NCBI RefSeq assembly: GCF_010993745.1
Contig: NZ_WOTN01000002.1
Location: 930,001 to 994,000, forward strand
DNA length: 64,000 bases
Direction: 5' to 3'
Source of the DNA: Fodinicola acaciae
Lineage (GTDB): Bacteria > Actinomycetota > Actinomycetes > Mycobacteriales > HKI-0501
Shown: positions 57,510 through 64,000 of the stretch, piece by piece
How the letters are laid out: each line of letters begins with the position of its first letter
How positions within the stretch are numbered: position 1 is the first letter of the stretch
Notes under the pieces: generated by a model
Database searches by the model: none
The model's input: the letters and a program-made list of their open reading frames with translations, nothing else
What the model was told of the DNA's origin: nothing
Made by a program: the position numbers and the translations under genes

Positions 57510-58951
57510 TCCTCGCGTTCACGTTCGCCGGAATCGTCCTGATCGGCGTGCTCGGCTTCGTCGGCCGCCGCCGGCCGGCCGCGGATCTCACCGAATGGAC
57601 CGTCGGCGGCCGGAAAGTCGGCGCGGTCAGCATGTGGTTTCTGCAGGCCGGCGAGATCTTCACGACCTTCACCTTTCTCGGCATGGCCGGCCTGGCGTTC
57701 ACTGGCGGTGTGGCGGCCTTTTACGCGCTGCCGTACGTGCCGATCGCTTATGCCGTGCTGTATTTCATCGCGCACCGCCTGTGGTCGCTCGGCCGCGAAC
57801 GCGGTTATCTGACCCAGGGCGACTATCTGGAGGACCGGTTCCAGAGTCGTACGCTTGGCACGCTGTCGGCCGTGCTCGGCGTGATTTTCGTGTTGCCGTA
57901 TCTGCAGTTGCAGATCACTGGCCTCGGCCTGATCGTCAAGCTGGTCACCGGCGACGCGGCGTCGAGCACGCTGAGCATGGTGATCGGCTTCGTGCTCGTC
58001 GTCGCTTTCGTGCTGTGGGCCGGATTGCGCGGCGTCGCGGTCACCTCGTATTTCAAGGACGCCATCATGCTGGTGGTGCTCCTTGTCCTGCTGATCGCGA
58101 TCCCGGTGCATTTCGCCGGTGGCATCGGCGCGATGTTCGAGCGGATCCAGCAGCTGCACCCGGACAAGCTGGTCCTGCACGCCGGTCCAAACGACCAGGC
58201 GTGGTTTGCCAGCAGCATGATCGTGAGTGCGATCGGTGTCGCGTTGATGACGTTGCCGCACCAGTGGGCTCCGCTGCTGTCGGCGCGCGATCCCAAGGTG
58301 TTGCGCCGAAACTACACCTGGATGCCCTTGTACGGTCTGTGCATCGCGTTTCCGATGGTCGTCGGCTTCGCGGCGCTTTTGGTGCTGTCAAAGGACAGTT
58401 CCTCCAACGCGGTGCTGTTGACGTTGACCAAGCAGGTGCTGCCGGGGTGGGCCACCGGGTTGATCGTGGTCGCCGCGATCGCCACCGCGATGGTGCCGGC
58501 CGCCGGCATCCTGATCGGCATTTCCTCGCTGGTGGCGCGAAACATCGCGCGCGTACGCAACGAGCGTGGCCAGTTCTGGATCAACCACGGCACGATCGTC
58601 GGCGCCTGCGGATTGGCTCTGGTGCTGGCGATCGTACGGCCGGACCTGCTGGCCAACCTGCTGCTGCTGACCTACAGTGGCACCGTGCAGCTGGCGCCGG
58701 CCAACCTACTTGGCTTGCTGCGCAAGCGATGGGTGAGCAAGGTGCCGATCCTGGTGGCGTTGGTCGTCAGCGAGATCGTGGTCATCTACCTGACGTTCTG
58801 GGCTCCGCACCTGTTCGGCAACGTCAACATCGGCATCGTCGGGCTCGTCGTGAACCTCGTCGTGTTGGTGGTCGCCGGCGTCATCGAGCGAGCCGTCGGT
58901 CGCGCGCCGTCGGCGTCACCGGTGCCGGCGGCTGAGCGTACGCCGTCGTAA
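57506..58951 (+). CDS. Sodium:solute symporter (SSS family)
   Basis: The 481-residue protein has about 13 hydrophobic helices. WTVGGRKVGAVSMWFLQAGE and GDYLEDRF follow the SSS consensus for TM1-TM3, and ATAMVPAAGILIGISSLVARNI marks the Na2 site helix. It would use the sodium gradient to import an organic anion or amino acid derivative, possibly the substrate of the M20 enzyme encoded upstream. It is convergent, 3 bp apart, with the beta-helix lipoprotein gene. Confidence 0.9.
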   Translation: MILAFTFAGIVLIGVLGFVGRRRPAADLTEWTVGGRKVGAVSMWFLQAGEIFTTFTFLGMAGLAFTGGVAAFYALPYVPIAYAVLYFIAHRLWSLGRERGYLTQGDYLEDRFQSRTLGTLSAVLGVIFVLPYLQLQITGLGLIVKLVTGDAASSTLSMVIGFVLVVAFVLWAGLRGVAVTSYFKDAIMLVVLLVLLIAIPVHFAGGIGAMFERIQQLHPDKLVLHAGPNDQAWFASSMIVSAIGVALMTLPHQWAPLLSARDPKVLRRNYTWMPLYGLCIAFPMVVGFAALLVLSKDSSSNAVLLTLTKQVLPGWATGLIVVAAIATAMVPAAGILIGISSLVARNIARVRNERGQFWINHGTIVGACGLALVLAIVRPDLLANLLLLTYSGTVQLAPANLLGLLRKRWVSKVPILVALVVSEIVVIYLTFWAPHLFGNVNIGIVGLVVNLVVLVVAGVIERAVGRAPSASPVPAAERTPS

Positions 58952-58954
58952 GAA

Positions 58955-60007
58955 TCAGTGCGCCGGACAGGATTTGGCGACTGGCACGTTGGCGACACCG
59001 GCCTCGGCGGCGGTGACTTTGTTGTCAGCGCAGACGATGTTGCCCGGCCCTTTCGCGTCGATGCGAAAGCCATAGCCGGTCGCGTCGCCGAGATCCGCGG
59101 TGTTTCCGGTGAAAACATTCATCCGGCCGTAGGCGCCGGCCTTGTCGACCACGTGGGTCTGGAATCCGTCCCCGCCGTCCGGCAGTGCCGGCAGATAGCT
59201 GCCGCGGTTGGCCGCGATCACGTAGGCGTTTCCTTTGACGTCAATCCAACTGTCCGCGTGGTTCTCACCGGCGATGCCGTGCCCGTCGAAGGTGTTGCCG
59301 CGGATCTCGCCGTTGGACGTGCCTTCCTTGATGTCGATTCCTTCGGCGCGTACGTCCGGTCCGATGTGGTTGCCGATCACGCGGTTGCGCAGCGAGGCGT
59401 CCGGCTGTCCGCCACTGATCTTCTTCCAGTTGCTTTCGGCGGAGCCAAGGTAAATGCCTTCGCCGAAGGCCGCCCGCCGCAAGCCGGTGTCGCTGACCGA
59501 CGAGCCTTGGACGACGTTGTCGGAGCTGAAATCGCGCAGGTGGATCGCTTCGTCGCCGATGTGTCGTACGGTCACCGCGTCGATCGTGCTGGACGACGTG
59601 TGGTCGACGACGATCCCTTTCTGTGCGTTGGTGACGGTGAATCCCTGCAACACGACGAAAGCGCTGTCCATCAGGTGAAATCCATAGCCGCTCTTGACGC
59701 CACCGCCGTCGAGCACGGCTTTTGCCGAGCCGGTGACGACGATCGGCCGCTGGCTGGTGCCTTTCGCGCTGAGGACGAACGTGCCCGCGTACGTGCCGTC
59801 GGCCAGCCGGATCACGTCACCGGCTTTGGCGTTTTTCAATGCAGCCGTCAGGCCGCGGCTGTCGCTTACGGTCACCGTCGGCTGGTACGACCGCTGCGGC
59901 ATCGCCGCCGGCACGGCGTGGCCGGCCGTGGAGCCTTTCGGCTCTGTCGCCGTACATCCGGCGACGAGCAGTGCGGCACACAGCAGGGCAATCGTCGGAA
60001 TCCGCAT
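58955..60007 (-). CDS. Right-handed beta-helix lipoprotein, polysaccharide-lyase-like
   Basis: The signal ends in the lipobox LLVAGC (Cys 18). The mature protein begins with TVSDSRGLTAALKNAKAGDVIRL, the entry motif of pectate-lyase/PL6-like beta helices, then shows the repeating pattern (IVVTG, LQGFTVTNA, NVVQGSSV, NRVIGNHI, GEIRGNTF). It probably binds or cuts an acidic polysaccharide on the cell surface; catalytic residues cannot be assigned. ATG 60007 has TACGCT 7 nt upstream on the minus strand, a leaderless-type start, and shares an operator-like palindrome with the nitrile hydratase operon. Confidence 0.75.
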   Translation of the reverse strand: MRIPTIALLCAALLVAGCTATEPKGSTAGHAVPAAMPQRSYQPTVTVSDSRGLTAALKNAKAGDVIRLADGTYAGTFVLSAKGTSQRPIVVTGSAKAVLDGGGVKSGYGFHLMDSAFVVLQGFTVTNAQKGIVVDHTSSSTIDAVTVRHIGDEAIHLRDFSSDNVVQGSSVSDTGLRRAAFGEGIYLGSAESNWKKISGGQPDASLRNRVIGNHIGPDVRAEGIDIKEGTSNGEIRGNTFDGHGIAGENHADSWIDVKGNAYVIAANRGSYLPALPDGGDGFQTHVVDKAGAYGRMNVFTGNTADLGDATGYGFRIDAKGPGNIVCADNKVTAAEAGVANVPVAKSCPAH

Positions 60008-60014
60008 GCTTGGC

Positions 60015-60020
60015 AGCGTA
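60015..60020 (-). promoter_or_regulatory. -10 box of a leaderless-type promoter for the beta-helix lipoprotein
   Basis: TACGCT on the minus strand ends 7 nt before ATG 60007, with no ribosome site in between. Confidence 0.45.
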
Positions 60021-60037
60021 GAATCACCGCGCAAGGT

Positions 60038-60087
60038 CTAGTGGTGTGTTTCCGAACCGGCATCCCATTCCAGAAACACACCACTAG
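60038..60087. promoter_or_regulatory. Perfect 15-bp inverted repeat between the lipoprotein gene and the nitrile hydratase operon
   Basis: CTAGTGGTGTGTTTC (60038-60052) and GAAACACACCACTAG (60073-60087) are exact complements, 20 nt apart. The right arm runs into the -10 box TAGGAT of the nitrile hydratase promoter. A dimeric regulator bound here could control both divergent units. Confidence 0.6.
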
Positions 60088-60090
60088 GAT
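60085..60090 (+). promoter_or_regulatory. -10 box of a leaderless-type promoter for the nitrile hydratase operon
   Basis: TAGGAT lies 7 nt before ATG 60098, so transcription would start at the start codon. This favours ATG 60098 over ATG 60089, which lies inside the box. Confidence 0.5.
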
Positions 60091-60097
60091 GCGGCTT

Positions 60098-60379
60098 ATG
60101 GCCAGGATCAACGATGTCGGCGGCATGCAGGGGTTCGCGCCCATCGACACCAGCGACGACGGCGAGCCGTTCCACGCCGACTGGGAGGCGCGGGTCTTCG
60201 GCCTGAACAGCACGCTGGTCCGCCAGGGCGTCTACAACCTGGACGAGTTCCGCGACGCGATCGAGCAGTTACCGCCGCGGCTCTATCTGCGCTCGTCCTA
60301 TTACGAGCGCTGGTATCATGCGATTTGCGCGCTGTTGCTGCGAAAAGGCGTCGTGTCGGCCGGTGAGCTCGATGGCTGA
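60098..60379 (+). CDS. Nitrile hydratase beta subunit (N-terminal-half type)
   Basis: The 93-residue protein begins MARINDVGGMQGFAPI, the universal start of nitrile hydratase beta subunits, and continues with HADWEARVFGL and YYERWYHAICALLL, all in the N-terminal helical half of normal ~230-residue beta subunits. The frame then ends, and the C-terminal half is encoded by the next gene, overlapping by 8 bp. This split is known from three-subunit enzymes such as toyocamycin nitrile hydratase and thiocyanate hydrolase. ATG 60098 is chosen by the conserved N-terminus and promoter spacing. Confidence 0.85.
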   Translation: MARINDVGGMQGFAPIDTSDDGEPFHADWEARVFGLNSTLVRQGVYNLDEFRDAIEQLPPRLYLRSSYYERWYHAICALLLRKGVVSAGELDG

Positions 60380-60647
60380 CCGGTTCGCGCCAGGCGCGCG
60401 CGTACGGACCCGCGCCGTCGATCCCGCGCACCACACGCGGCTGCCGCGTTACGCGCGCGGTCAGTGTGGTGTCGTGGTCGAGCGGGAAGGCCGCCATCCG
60501 CTGCCGGACGCGCGCGCACAGAGCCTGCCGGACGCGCCGGTCGAGACGGTCTATGCCGTACGGTTCACCGCAGCCGATCTGTGGGGCCGCGGCAACCACA
60601 GCGTTGTCCTTGATCTGTGGGAAAGTTATCTGGAGGAGGCGACGTGA
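60372..60647 (+). CDS. Nitrile hydratase second subunit (C-terminal-half-of-beta type)
   Basis: The 91-residue protein has FAPGARVRTR, HHTRLPRYARGQCGVV and TVYAVRFTAADLWG, the SH3-like barrel that forms the C-terminal half of standard beta subunits. It keeps the RLPRYxRG motif that contacts the metal subunit. ATG 60372 overlaps the preceding gene by 8 bp and its stop overlaps the alpha gene (GTGA), so all three chains are made in a coupled way. Confidence 0.85.
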   Translation: MADRFAPGARVRTRAVDPAHHTRLPRYARGQCGVVVEREGRHPLPDARAQSLPDAPVETVYAVRFTAADLWGRGNHSVVLDLWESYLEEAT

Positions 60648-61234
60648 GCGGCGACCACTCCGATGCCGAGATCTCGCGCCGGGTGCGCACTTTGGAGACG
60701 CTGCTCGAAGAACGTGGCCTGGTCGACGGCAGGGTGCTCGACGAGGCGCTGGACGCCTACCTGAAACGAGCGACGCCCGCCAACGGCAAGAAGCTCGTCG
60801 CGCGTGCCTGGCTCGACGAGGGTTTTCGCACGCGGTTGCTGGCAGACGGCAACGCGGCGATCGCCGAGCTGGGGATGTCGATGGGTGGCGGCCTGCAGGA
60901 CCAGCGGCTCAGAGTCGTTGCCAACGACGAAAAAACCCACAACGTCATCGTTTGTACGCTGTGCTCCTGCTATCCGATCGCGCTGCTCGGTCCTTCGCCG
61001 AGCTGGTACAAGAGTGAGGCCTACCGGTCGCGGGTGGTCCGCGACCCGCGCGGCGTGCTCGCCGAGTTCGGCACCGACCTGGATCCCGGTGTGGAGGTCA
61101 CGGTTTGGGATTCCAGCGCGGAAACGCGCTATCTGGTCGTGCCGCGCCGGCCGGAGTCGACGGCCGGTTTCTCCGAGGAACAGTTGGTCGACGTGGTGAC
61201 CCGCAACGGTCTCATCGGCACGGCGCTCGTCTGA
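60644..61234 (+). CDS. Nitrile hydratase alpha (metal) subunit, cobalt type
   Basis: This subunit holds the low-spin metal in a Cys cluster whose Cys residues are oxidised after synthesis; the enzyme hydrates nitriles to amides, or thiocyanate in related enzymes. The motif VCTLCSCYP (C104, C107, S108, C109) has Thr in the second place, which is the cobalt-type signature (iron enzymes have Ser). WYKSEAYRSRVVRDPRGVL and VTVWDSSAETRYLVVP follow as expected. GTG 60644 overlaps the previous stop. No metal-insertion (P14K-type) activator gene is seen next to it, unless one of the small subunits or a distant gene serves. Confidence 0.9.
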   Translation: MSGDHSDAEISRRVRTLETLLEERGLVDGRVLDEALDAYLKRATPANGKKLVARAWLDEGFRTRLLADGNAAIAELGMSMGGGLQDQRLRVVANDEKTHNVIVCTLCSCYPIALLGPSPSWYKSEAYRSRVVRDPRGVLAEFGTDLDPGVEVTVWDSSAETRYLVVPRRPESTAGFSEEQLVDVVTRNGLIGTALV

Positions 61235-61235
61235 G

Positions 61236-61994
61236 TCAGCGGCCGGCTCGTGCCGCGTACGACCGCAACGCGCGGAGAAAGTCGATCTGCCGGAACGCCG
61301 GCCAGTATGCGTCGCAGAAGTAGAGCTCGGAATATGCCGACTGCCACAACAGGAAACCGGACGAGCGCACCTCGCCGCTGGTGCGGATGATCAGCTCCGG
61401 GTCCGGCCGGCCGGCGGAGTAGAGATAGCGGCCGATGTCCTCGGCGGTCAGCGTCTCGGCCAGCTCGGCAAGCGACTTTTCGCTGTCCAGCAGCAATGCC
61501 CGTACGGCGTCGACGATCTCCAGCTGGCCGTCATAGCCGACCGCGATCGTGACGTGGCCGGCGTCGGCGCGGTCGCGGGTCGCGTCGACGGCGCACTTCA
61601 ACGCGTGCGCGGTCGAGTCGGGCAGTGCGTCGACCCGGCCGGCGATGTGCACCTGCCAACGGCTTTCCGGACGCGAAAGCAGGTCGGCGACCACGGTTTC
61701 GATGAGCTCAAGCAGATATCTCACCTCCGCGTCTGCGCGTGAGGTCAGATTGTCAAGCGAGGCGACGAAAACCGTCACGTGGTCGATGCCCAGACCGGCG
61801 CACCAGGCCAGCAGGTCCTCGACGTGCTCGGCGCCGTAGCGGTGACCGACACTCGGGTTGTCGAAGCCGGCCTGCCTGGCCCACCGCCGGTTGCCGTCCA
61901 TGATCAGGCCGACGTGCCGCGGCAGCGGACCGCCGGAAAGCTGCCGCAGCAACCGTCGCCGATAGATCTCGTACGCCGCATCCGTCAGGCCCAT
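61236..61994 (-). CDS. Cis-prenyltransferase (UppS family), short-chain Z-FPP synthase-like
   Basis: The 252-residue protein carries LPRHVGLIMDGNRRWAR with the catalytic Asp, FVASLDNLTSRADAEV in place of the usual FSTENW type stretch, and RTSGEVRSSGFLLWQSAYSEL with the conserved Arg and Ser residues. The N-terminal YEIYRRRLLRQL and the overall pattern are closest to the Rv1086-type (2Z,6E)-farnesyl diphosphate synthases. It condenses isopentenyl diphosphate with allylic diphosphates for lipid carriers. ATG 61994 has TAGGGT 7 nt upstream. It converges on the nitrile hydratase operon, one base apart. Confidence 0.88.
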   Translation of the reverse strand: MGLTDAAYEIYRRRLLRQLSGGPLPRHVGLIMDGNRRWARQAGFDNPSVGHRYGAEHVEDLLAWCAGLGIDHVTVFVASLDNLTSRADAEVRYLLELIETVVADLLSRPESRWQVHIAGRVDALPDSTAHALKCAVDATRDRADAGHVTIAVGYDGQLEIVDAVRALLLDSEKSLAELAETLTAEDIGRYLYSAGRPDPELIIRTSGEVRSSGFLLWQSAYSELYFCDAYWPAFRQIDFLRALRSYAARAGR

Positions 61995-62001
61995 AAACCA
62001 A

Positions 62002-62007
62002 ACCCTA
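62002..62007 (-). promoter_or_regulatory. -10 box of a leaderless-type promoter for the cis-prenyltransferase
   Basis: TAGGGT on the minus strand lies 7 nt before ATG 61994. Confidence 0.5.
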
Positions 62008-62012
62008 GCTAT

Positions 62013-62125
62013 GAGGCCGTCCAAAAGCTGTGGCGGCCGATAGCCGAGCCCAAACGCCGCCTGCCGGCACCGGCAGACGACGTTTGGATCTCGACTCTCG
62101 ACCACCACAGCTTCCGGACGGCCTC
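62013..62125. promoter_or_regulatory. 113-bp imperfect palindrome filling a divergent promoter region
   Basis: GAGGCCGTCCAAAAGCTGTGG (62013 onward, first 20 bases and one more) mirrors the segment 62102-62125 at 21 of 24 positions, and inner parts also mirror (CCAAACG at 62050, CGTTTGG at 62081), all centred near 62069. Each outer arm lies directly upstream of a -10 box. The symmetry gives the two divergent promoters the same upstream sequence. Confidence 0.6.
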
Positions 62126-62131
62126 TAAGGT
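62126..62131 (+). promoter_or_regulatory. -10 box of a leaderless-type promoter for the SDR gene
   Basis: TAAGGT lies 6 nt before ATG 62138, with no ribosome site between them. Confidence 0.5.
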
Positions 62132-62137
62132 CTGATC

Positions 62138-62911
62138 ATGGAGCTTGGACTTGACGGCAAGGTGGCGCTGGTCGGCGGCGCGTCCAGCGGCATCGGTCTC
62201 GGCATCGCGACGGCGCTCGCGGCCGAAGGCGTACGCGTGGCGCTCGGTGCGCGGCGAGCGGACCTGGTGCGCGCCGAGGCGGAGCGGCTCGACGGCGCGA
62301 TTGGCGTCGACCTGGACGTACGCGACGCGGCCAGCACGAGCGCCGCGGTCACCGAGGTCACCGACCGGCTCGGACCGGTCGACATCCTGGTCCTCAACGG
62401 CGGCGGACCGCCCCCGGCGACCGCGCTCGAGGTGACCGAGGAGATGGCGCGCGATGCCGCTGAGCTGCTGCTTTACGGCCATCTGCGGCTGGTGGCCGGT
62501 TGCCTGCCGGGCATGCGCGAGCGCGGCTGGGGCCGGATCGTCGCGGTCAGCTCCACCTCGATCGACCAGCCGATCGAGAATCTCGCGACCTCCGGCATGT
62601 TCCGCAGCGCGCTCGCCGCGTACCTGAAGATGCTCGCCGACCAGCTGGCGACCAGCGGCGTGACCGTCAACCTCCTGCTGCCCGGCCGCATCTCCACCGC
62701 TCGTGTCGACGACATGGACAAACGCGCTGCTCAGGCGCACGACATCACGGTCGAGGAGGTGCAGTTCCGGTCGCAGCGGTCGATCCCCGCTGGCCGCTAT
62801 GGGACCGTCCAGGAGTTCGCGTCGGCGGCCGCCTTCCTCTGCTCGGCCTCCGCCGCGTACATCACCGGCCAGCGTCTGCGCGTCGACGGAGGCCTCGTAC
62901 GCGGCGTCTGA
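62138..62911 (+). CDS. Short-chain dehydrogenase/reductase (SDR)
   Basis: The 257-residue protein has a Rossmann N-terminus GGASSGIGLGIATALAAEG (TGxxxGIG type with Gly-Gly-Ala start), the NNAG equivalent as LNGGGPPPA, and a C-terminal CSASAAYITGQRLRVDGG. The catalytic Ser lies in VAVSSTSIDQP. In the usual YxxxK position the sequence reads SALAAYLKML, so Lys is present and the Tyr comes one turn earlier than expected or is replaced (FRSALAAYLK); the pattern matches the GGGPPP subgroup of SDRs. Substrate is unknown. It is divergent from the cis-prenyltransferase gene. Confidence 0.82.
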   Translation: MELGLDGKVALVGGASSGIGLGIATALAAEGVRVALGARRADLVRAEAERLDGAIGVDLDVRDAASTSAAVTEVTDRLGPVDILVLNGGGPPPATALEVTEEMARDAAELLLYGHLRLVAGCLPGMRERGWGRIVAVSSTSIDQPIENLATSGMFRSALAAYLKMLADQLATSGVTVNLLLPGRISTARVDDMDKRAAQAHDITVEEVQFRSQRSIPAGRYGTVQEFASAAAFLCSASAAYITGQRLRVDGGLVRGV

Positions 62912-62946
62912 TTTCAGTTGTGACTGAAACTTGTAGCGACTAATGT
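62912..62946 (+). promoter_or_regulatory. Leaderless-type promoter and palindromic operator of the MarR/GbsR-like gene
   Basis: TTTCAGT-TGTG-ACTGAAA (62912-62929) is a perfect palindrome that covers the -35 box TTGTGA (62918-62923). The -10 box TAATGT (62941-62946) follows after 17 bp, and GTG 62954 lies 7 nt further on. Autoregulation by the encoded protein is likely. Confidence 0.6.
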
Positions 62947-62953
62947 AAGTCGG

Positions 62954-63418
62954 GTGGGCGAACCTGACCTCGAAGAGTTGCGCGCGTGGTCCGAGCAAGT
63001 GGCCACGTTCTTCGCCAGCATGGCCGGCTGGCCGCCGATCACCGGCCGGGTGCTCGGCTGGCTGATGGTGTGCGACCCGGCCGAGCAGTCGGCCGCCGAC
63101 ATCGTCGAGGCGACCGGCGCCAGCCGCGCGTCGCTGACCTCGACCATGCGGATGCTGGTCGCGTCCGGCATGGTGCGGCGGCTGACTCGCGCCGGCGGCC
63201 GTACGACGTATTTCCGCATCGACGACAACGCGTGGTCGCAGGTCCTGCGTCAGCGTTTCCAGTTGGTCGCGGCTTTCGCGAAAATCACCGGCGACGGCGT
63301 CCAGCTGCTCGGCGAGGGCTCGCCGCGATCCGCGCGCGTACGCGCCGCCCACGACATTTTCCGTTGGTTTGACCAGGAAATCGAACCGCTGTGGCGGCGT
63401 TATGAGGCAGGTAGATGA
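62954..63418 (+). CDS. GbsR/MarR-type winged-helix transcriptional regulator
   Basis: The 154-residue protein has FFASMAGWPPITGRVLGWLM, typical for the GbsR-like branch of MarR proteins, then a winged helix (AADIVEATGASRASLTSTMR, VASGMVRRLTRAGGRTTYF) and a C-terminal dimerisation helix. It overlaps the glycosyltransferase gene by four bases (ATGA), so the two form one unit, probably autoregulated through the palindrome at 62912. In similar pairs the regulator controls the export or glycosylation of a toxic compound. Confidence 0.82.
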   Translation: MGEPDLEELRAWSEQVATFFASMAGWPPITGRVLGWLMVCDPAEQSAADIVEATGASRASLTSTMRMLVASGMVRRLTRAGGRTTYFRIDDNAWSQVLRQRFQLVAAFAKITGDGVQLLGEGSPRSARVRAAHDIFRWFDQEIEPLWRRYEAGR

Positions 63419-64000
63419 AAATCGTCATCGTGGCGGTTGGATCGCGTGGCGACATCGCACCTTTCACCGGACTGGCCATGCGGCTGCGATCGGCCGGCCA
63501 TGACGTGGCGATCGCGACGCAGCGGATCTTCGCCGACACCGTACGCGCGACCGGATGCGAGTTTCGCGTTATTCCTGGCAACATCCAGGAACTGCTGGCC
63601 GCCAACGCGGAGTGGGCCGAGGCCGGCGGGGGACTGCGCGGCATAAAGGTGAATCTCCAGCTGAGCCGGCAGTTGATGGACGACGTGGCCGCCGGCATCG
63701 TGCCGGCCTGCGAAGGCGCCGATGTCTTGTTGCTGCAGCGGGCGGCGCAGGTGCACGGCTATCTGGTGGGTCGGGCGATGAGCATCCCGACGATCGGGCT
63801 GGAGCTGTTTCCGGGAGCGCCGACCGAGGAGTTCGCGCCGGCCGCGTACGGTGCGCGTTCGCTCGGAAAATGGGGAAACCGATCGCTGATTCGGCTGCTC
63901 GCGCGTATTCCCAACAATCTCGACGGACCGCTCAAGGATTTCTGCCGTACGCTGGGACTTCCGGCTCGCGGCGTCGGCGCGGTCCGGATCGAGATGACCG
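63415..64000 (+). CDS. MGT-type (GT1) glycosyltransferase, 3' end beyond the window
   Basis: The available 195 residues begin MKIVIVAVGSRGDIAPFTGLAMRLRSAGHDV (split here: VAVGSRGDIAPF is the hallmark of the sterol/macrolide glucosyltransferase group) and include GCEFRVIPG. The C-terminal nucleotide-sugar site is outside the window. Such enzymes transfer sugars to lipids, sterols or antibiotics. It is coupled to the MarR-type gene by an ATGA overlap. Confidence 0.82.
   Translation, partial: MKIVIVAVGSRGDIAPFTGLAMRLRSAGHDVAIATQRIFADTVRATGCEFRVIPGNIQELLAANAEWAEAGGGLRGIKVNLQLSRQLMDDVAAGIVPACEGADVLLLQRAAQVHGYLVGRAMSIPTIGLELFPGAPTEEFAPAAYGARSLGKWGNRSLIRLLARIPNNLDGPLKDFCRTLGLPARGVGAVRIEMT

Noticed and set aside
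58958-60379. Long open frame of 473 codons on the plus strand ending in the nitrile hydratase beta sequence
   Set aside because: Only the last ~94 codons match the beta subunit; the rest is antisense to the beta-helix lipoprotein and has no family features. The conserved MARINDVGG start at 60098 decides.

Overview
The window is chromosomal DNA of a high-GC Gram-positive bacterium (Actinomycetota). This rests on about 70% GC, frequent GTG/TTG starts, ATGA/GTGA start-stop overlaps, the order prfB-ftsE-ftsX-(M23 peptidase)-smpB-ssrA, actinobacterial Tad pilus genes and an actinobacterial-type tmRNA. I cannot name the genus. The hexamer CGTACG is strikingly over-represented in most genes but sparse in two blocks (about 13.2-18.1 kb and 47.1-50.4 kb), which are also the blocks with defence-like genes and are probably acquired DNA.

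Layout. 0-6.5 kb: end of a MinD/ParA-type ATPase gene, then a peptidoglycan amino-sugar salvage cluster (secreted NagZ-like GH3, AmiE-like serine hydrolase, MurNAc/GlcNAc kinase, RpiR/MurR regulator, MurQ etherase). 6.7-13.2 kb: RutE-like nitroreductase, WS/DGAT acyltransferase, PhzF, a membrane protein and P5C dehydrogenase. 13.2-18.1 kb: a tight operon of a DUF4011-type SF1 helicase-nuclease, cut by one in-frame amber codon, and a HEPN/Abi-like protein. 18.3-23.1 kb: prolyl oligopeptidase and a TetR/DHA2 efflux pair. 23.2-28.4 kb: Tad pilus locus. 28.4-31.2 kb: PaiB-like, MocR and PadR regulators. 31.2-38.2 kb: housekeeping block prfB, ftsEX, M23 peptidase, smpB, tmRNA.

38.3-46.9 kb: VOC and DUF899 proteins, a four-gene operon of exported proteins and a divergent 1180-residue HTH-STAND-WD40 protein. 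47.1-51.7 kb: two unknown genes, an AspBHI-like modification-dependent restriction enzyme and an orphan JetD-like Toprim protein. 52-59 kb: Bcr/CflA transporter, a GH43-ricin-SGNH fusion, MerR regulator, an M20 amidohydrolase/DUF3311/SSS operon. 59-64 kb: beta-helix lipoprotein, a three-gene cobalt-type nitrile hydratase operon, a cis-prenyltransferase, an SDR, a MarR-type regulator and the start of a glycosyltransferase.

Two things run through the window. First, a family of intergenic composite palindromes (up to about 370 bp) with terminal inverted repeats and GC-rich hairpins sits after genes at six places, with one further fragment; it looks like a non-autonomous mobile element. Second, many genes have a TANNNT -10 box 6-8 nt before the start codon, the arrangement expected of leaderless mRNAs, and several of these promoters carry long perfect inverted repeats that look like operators.
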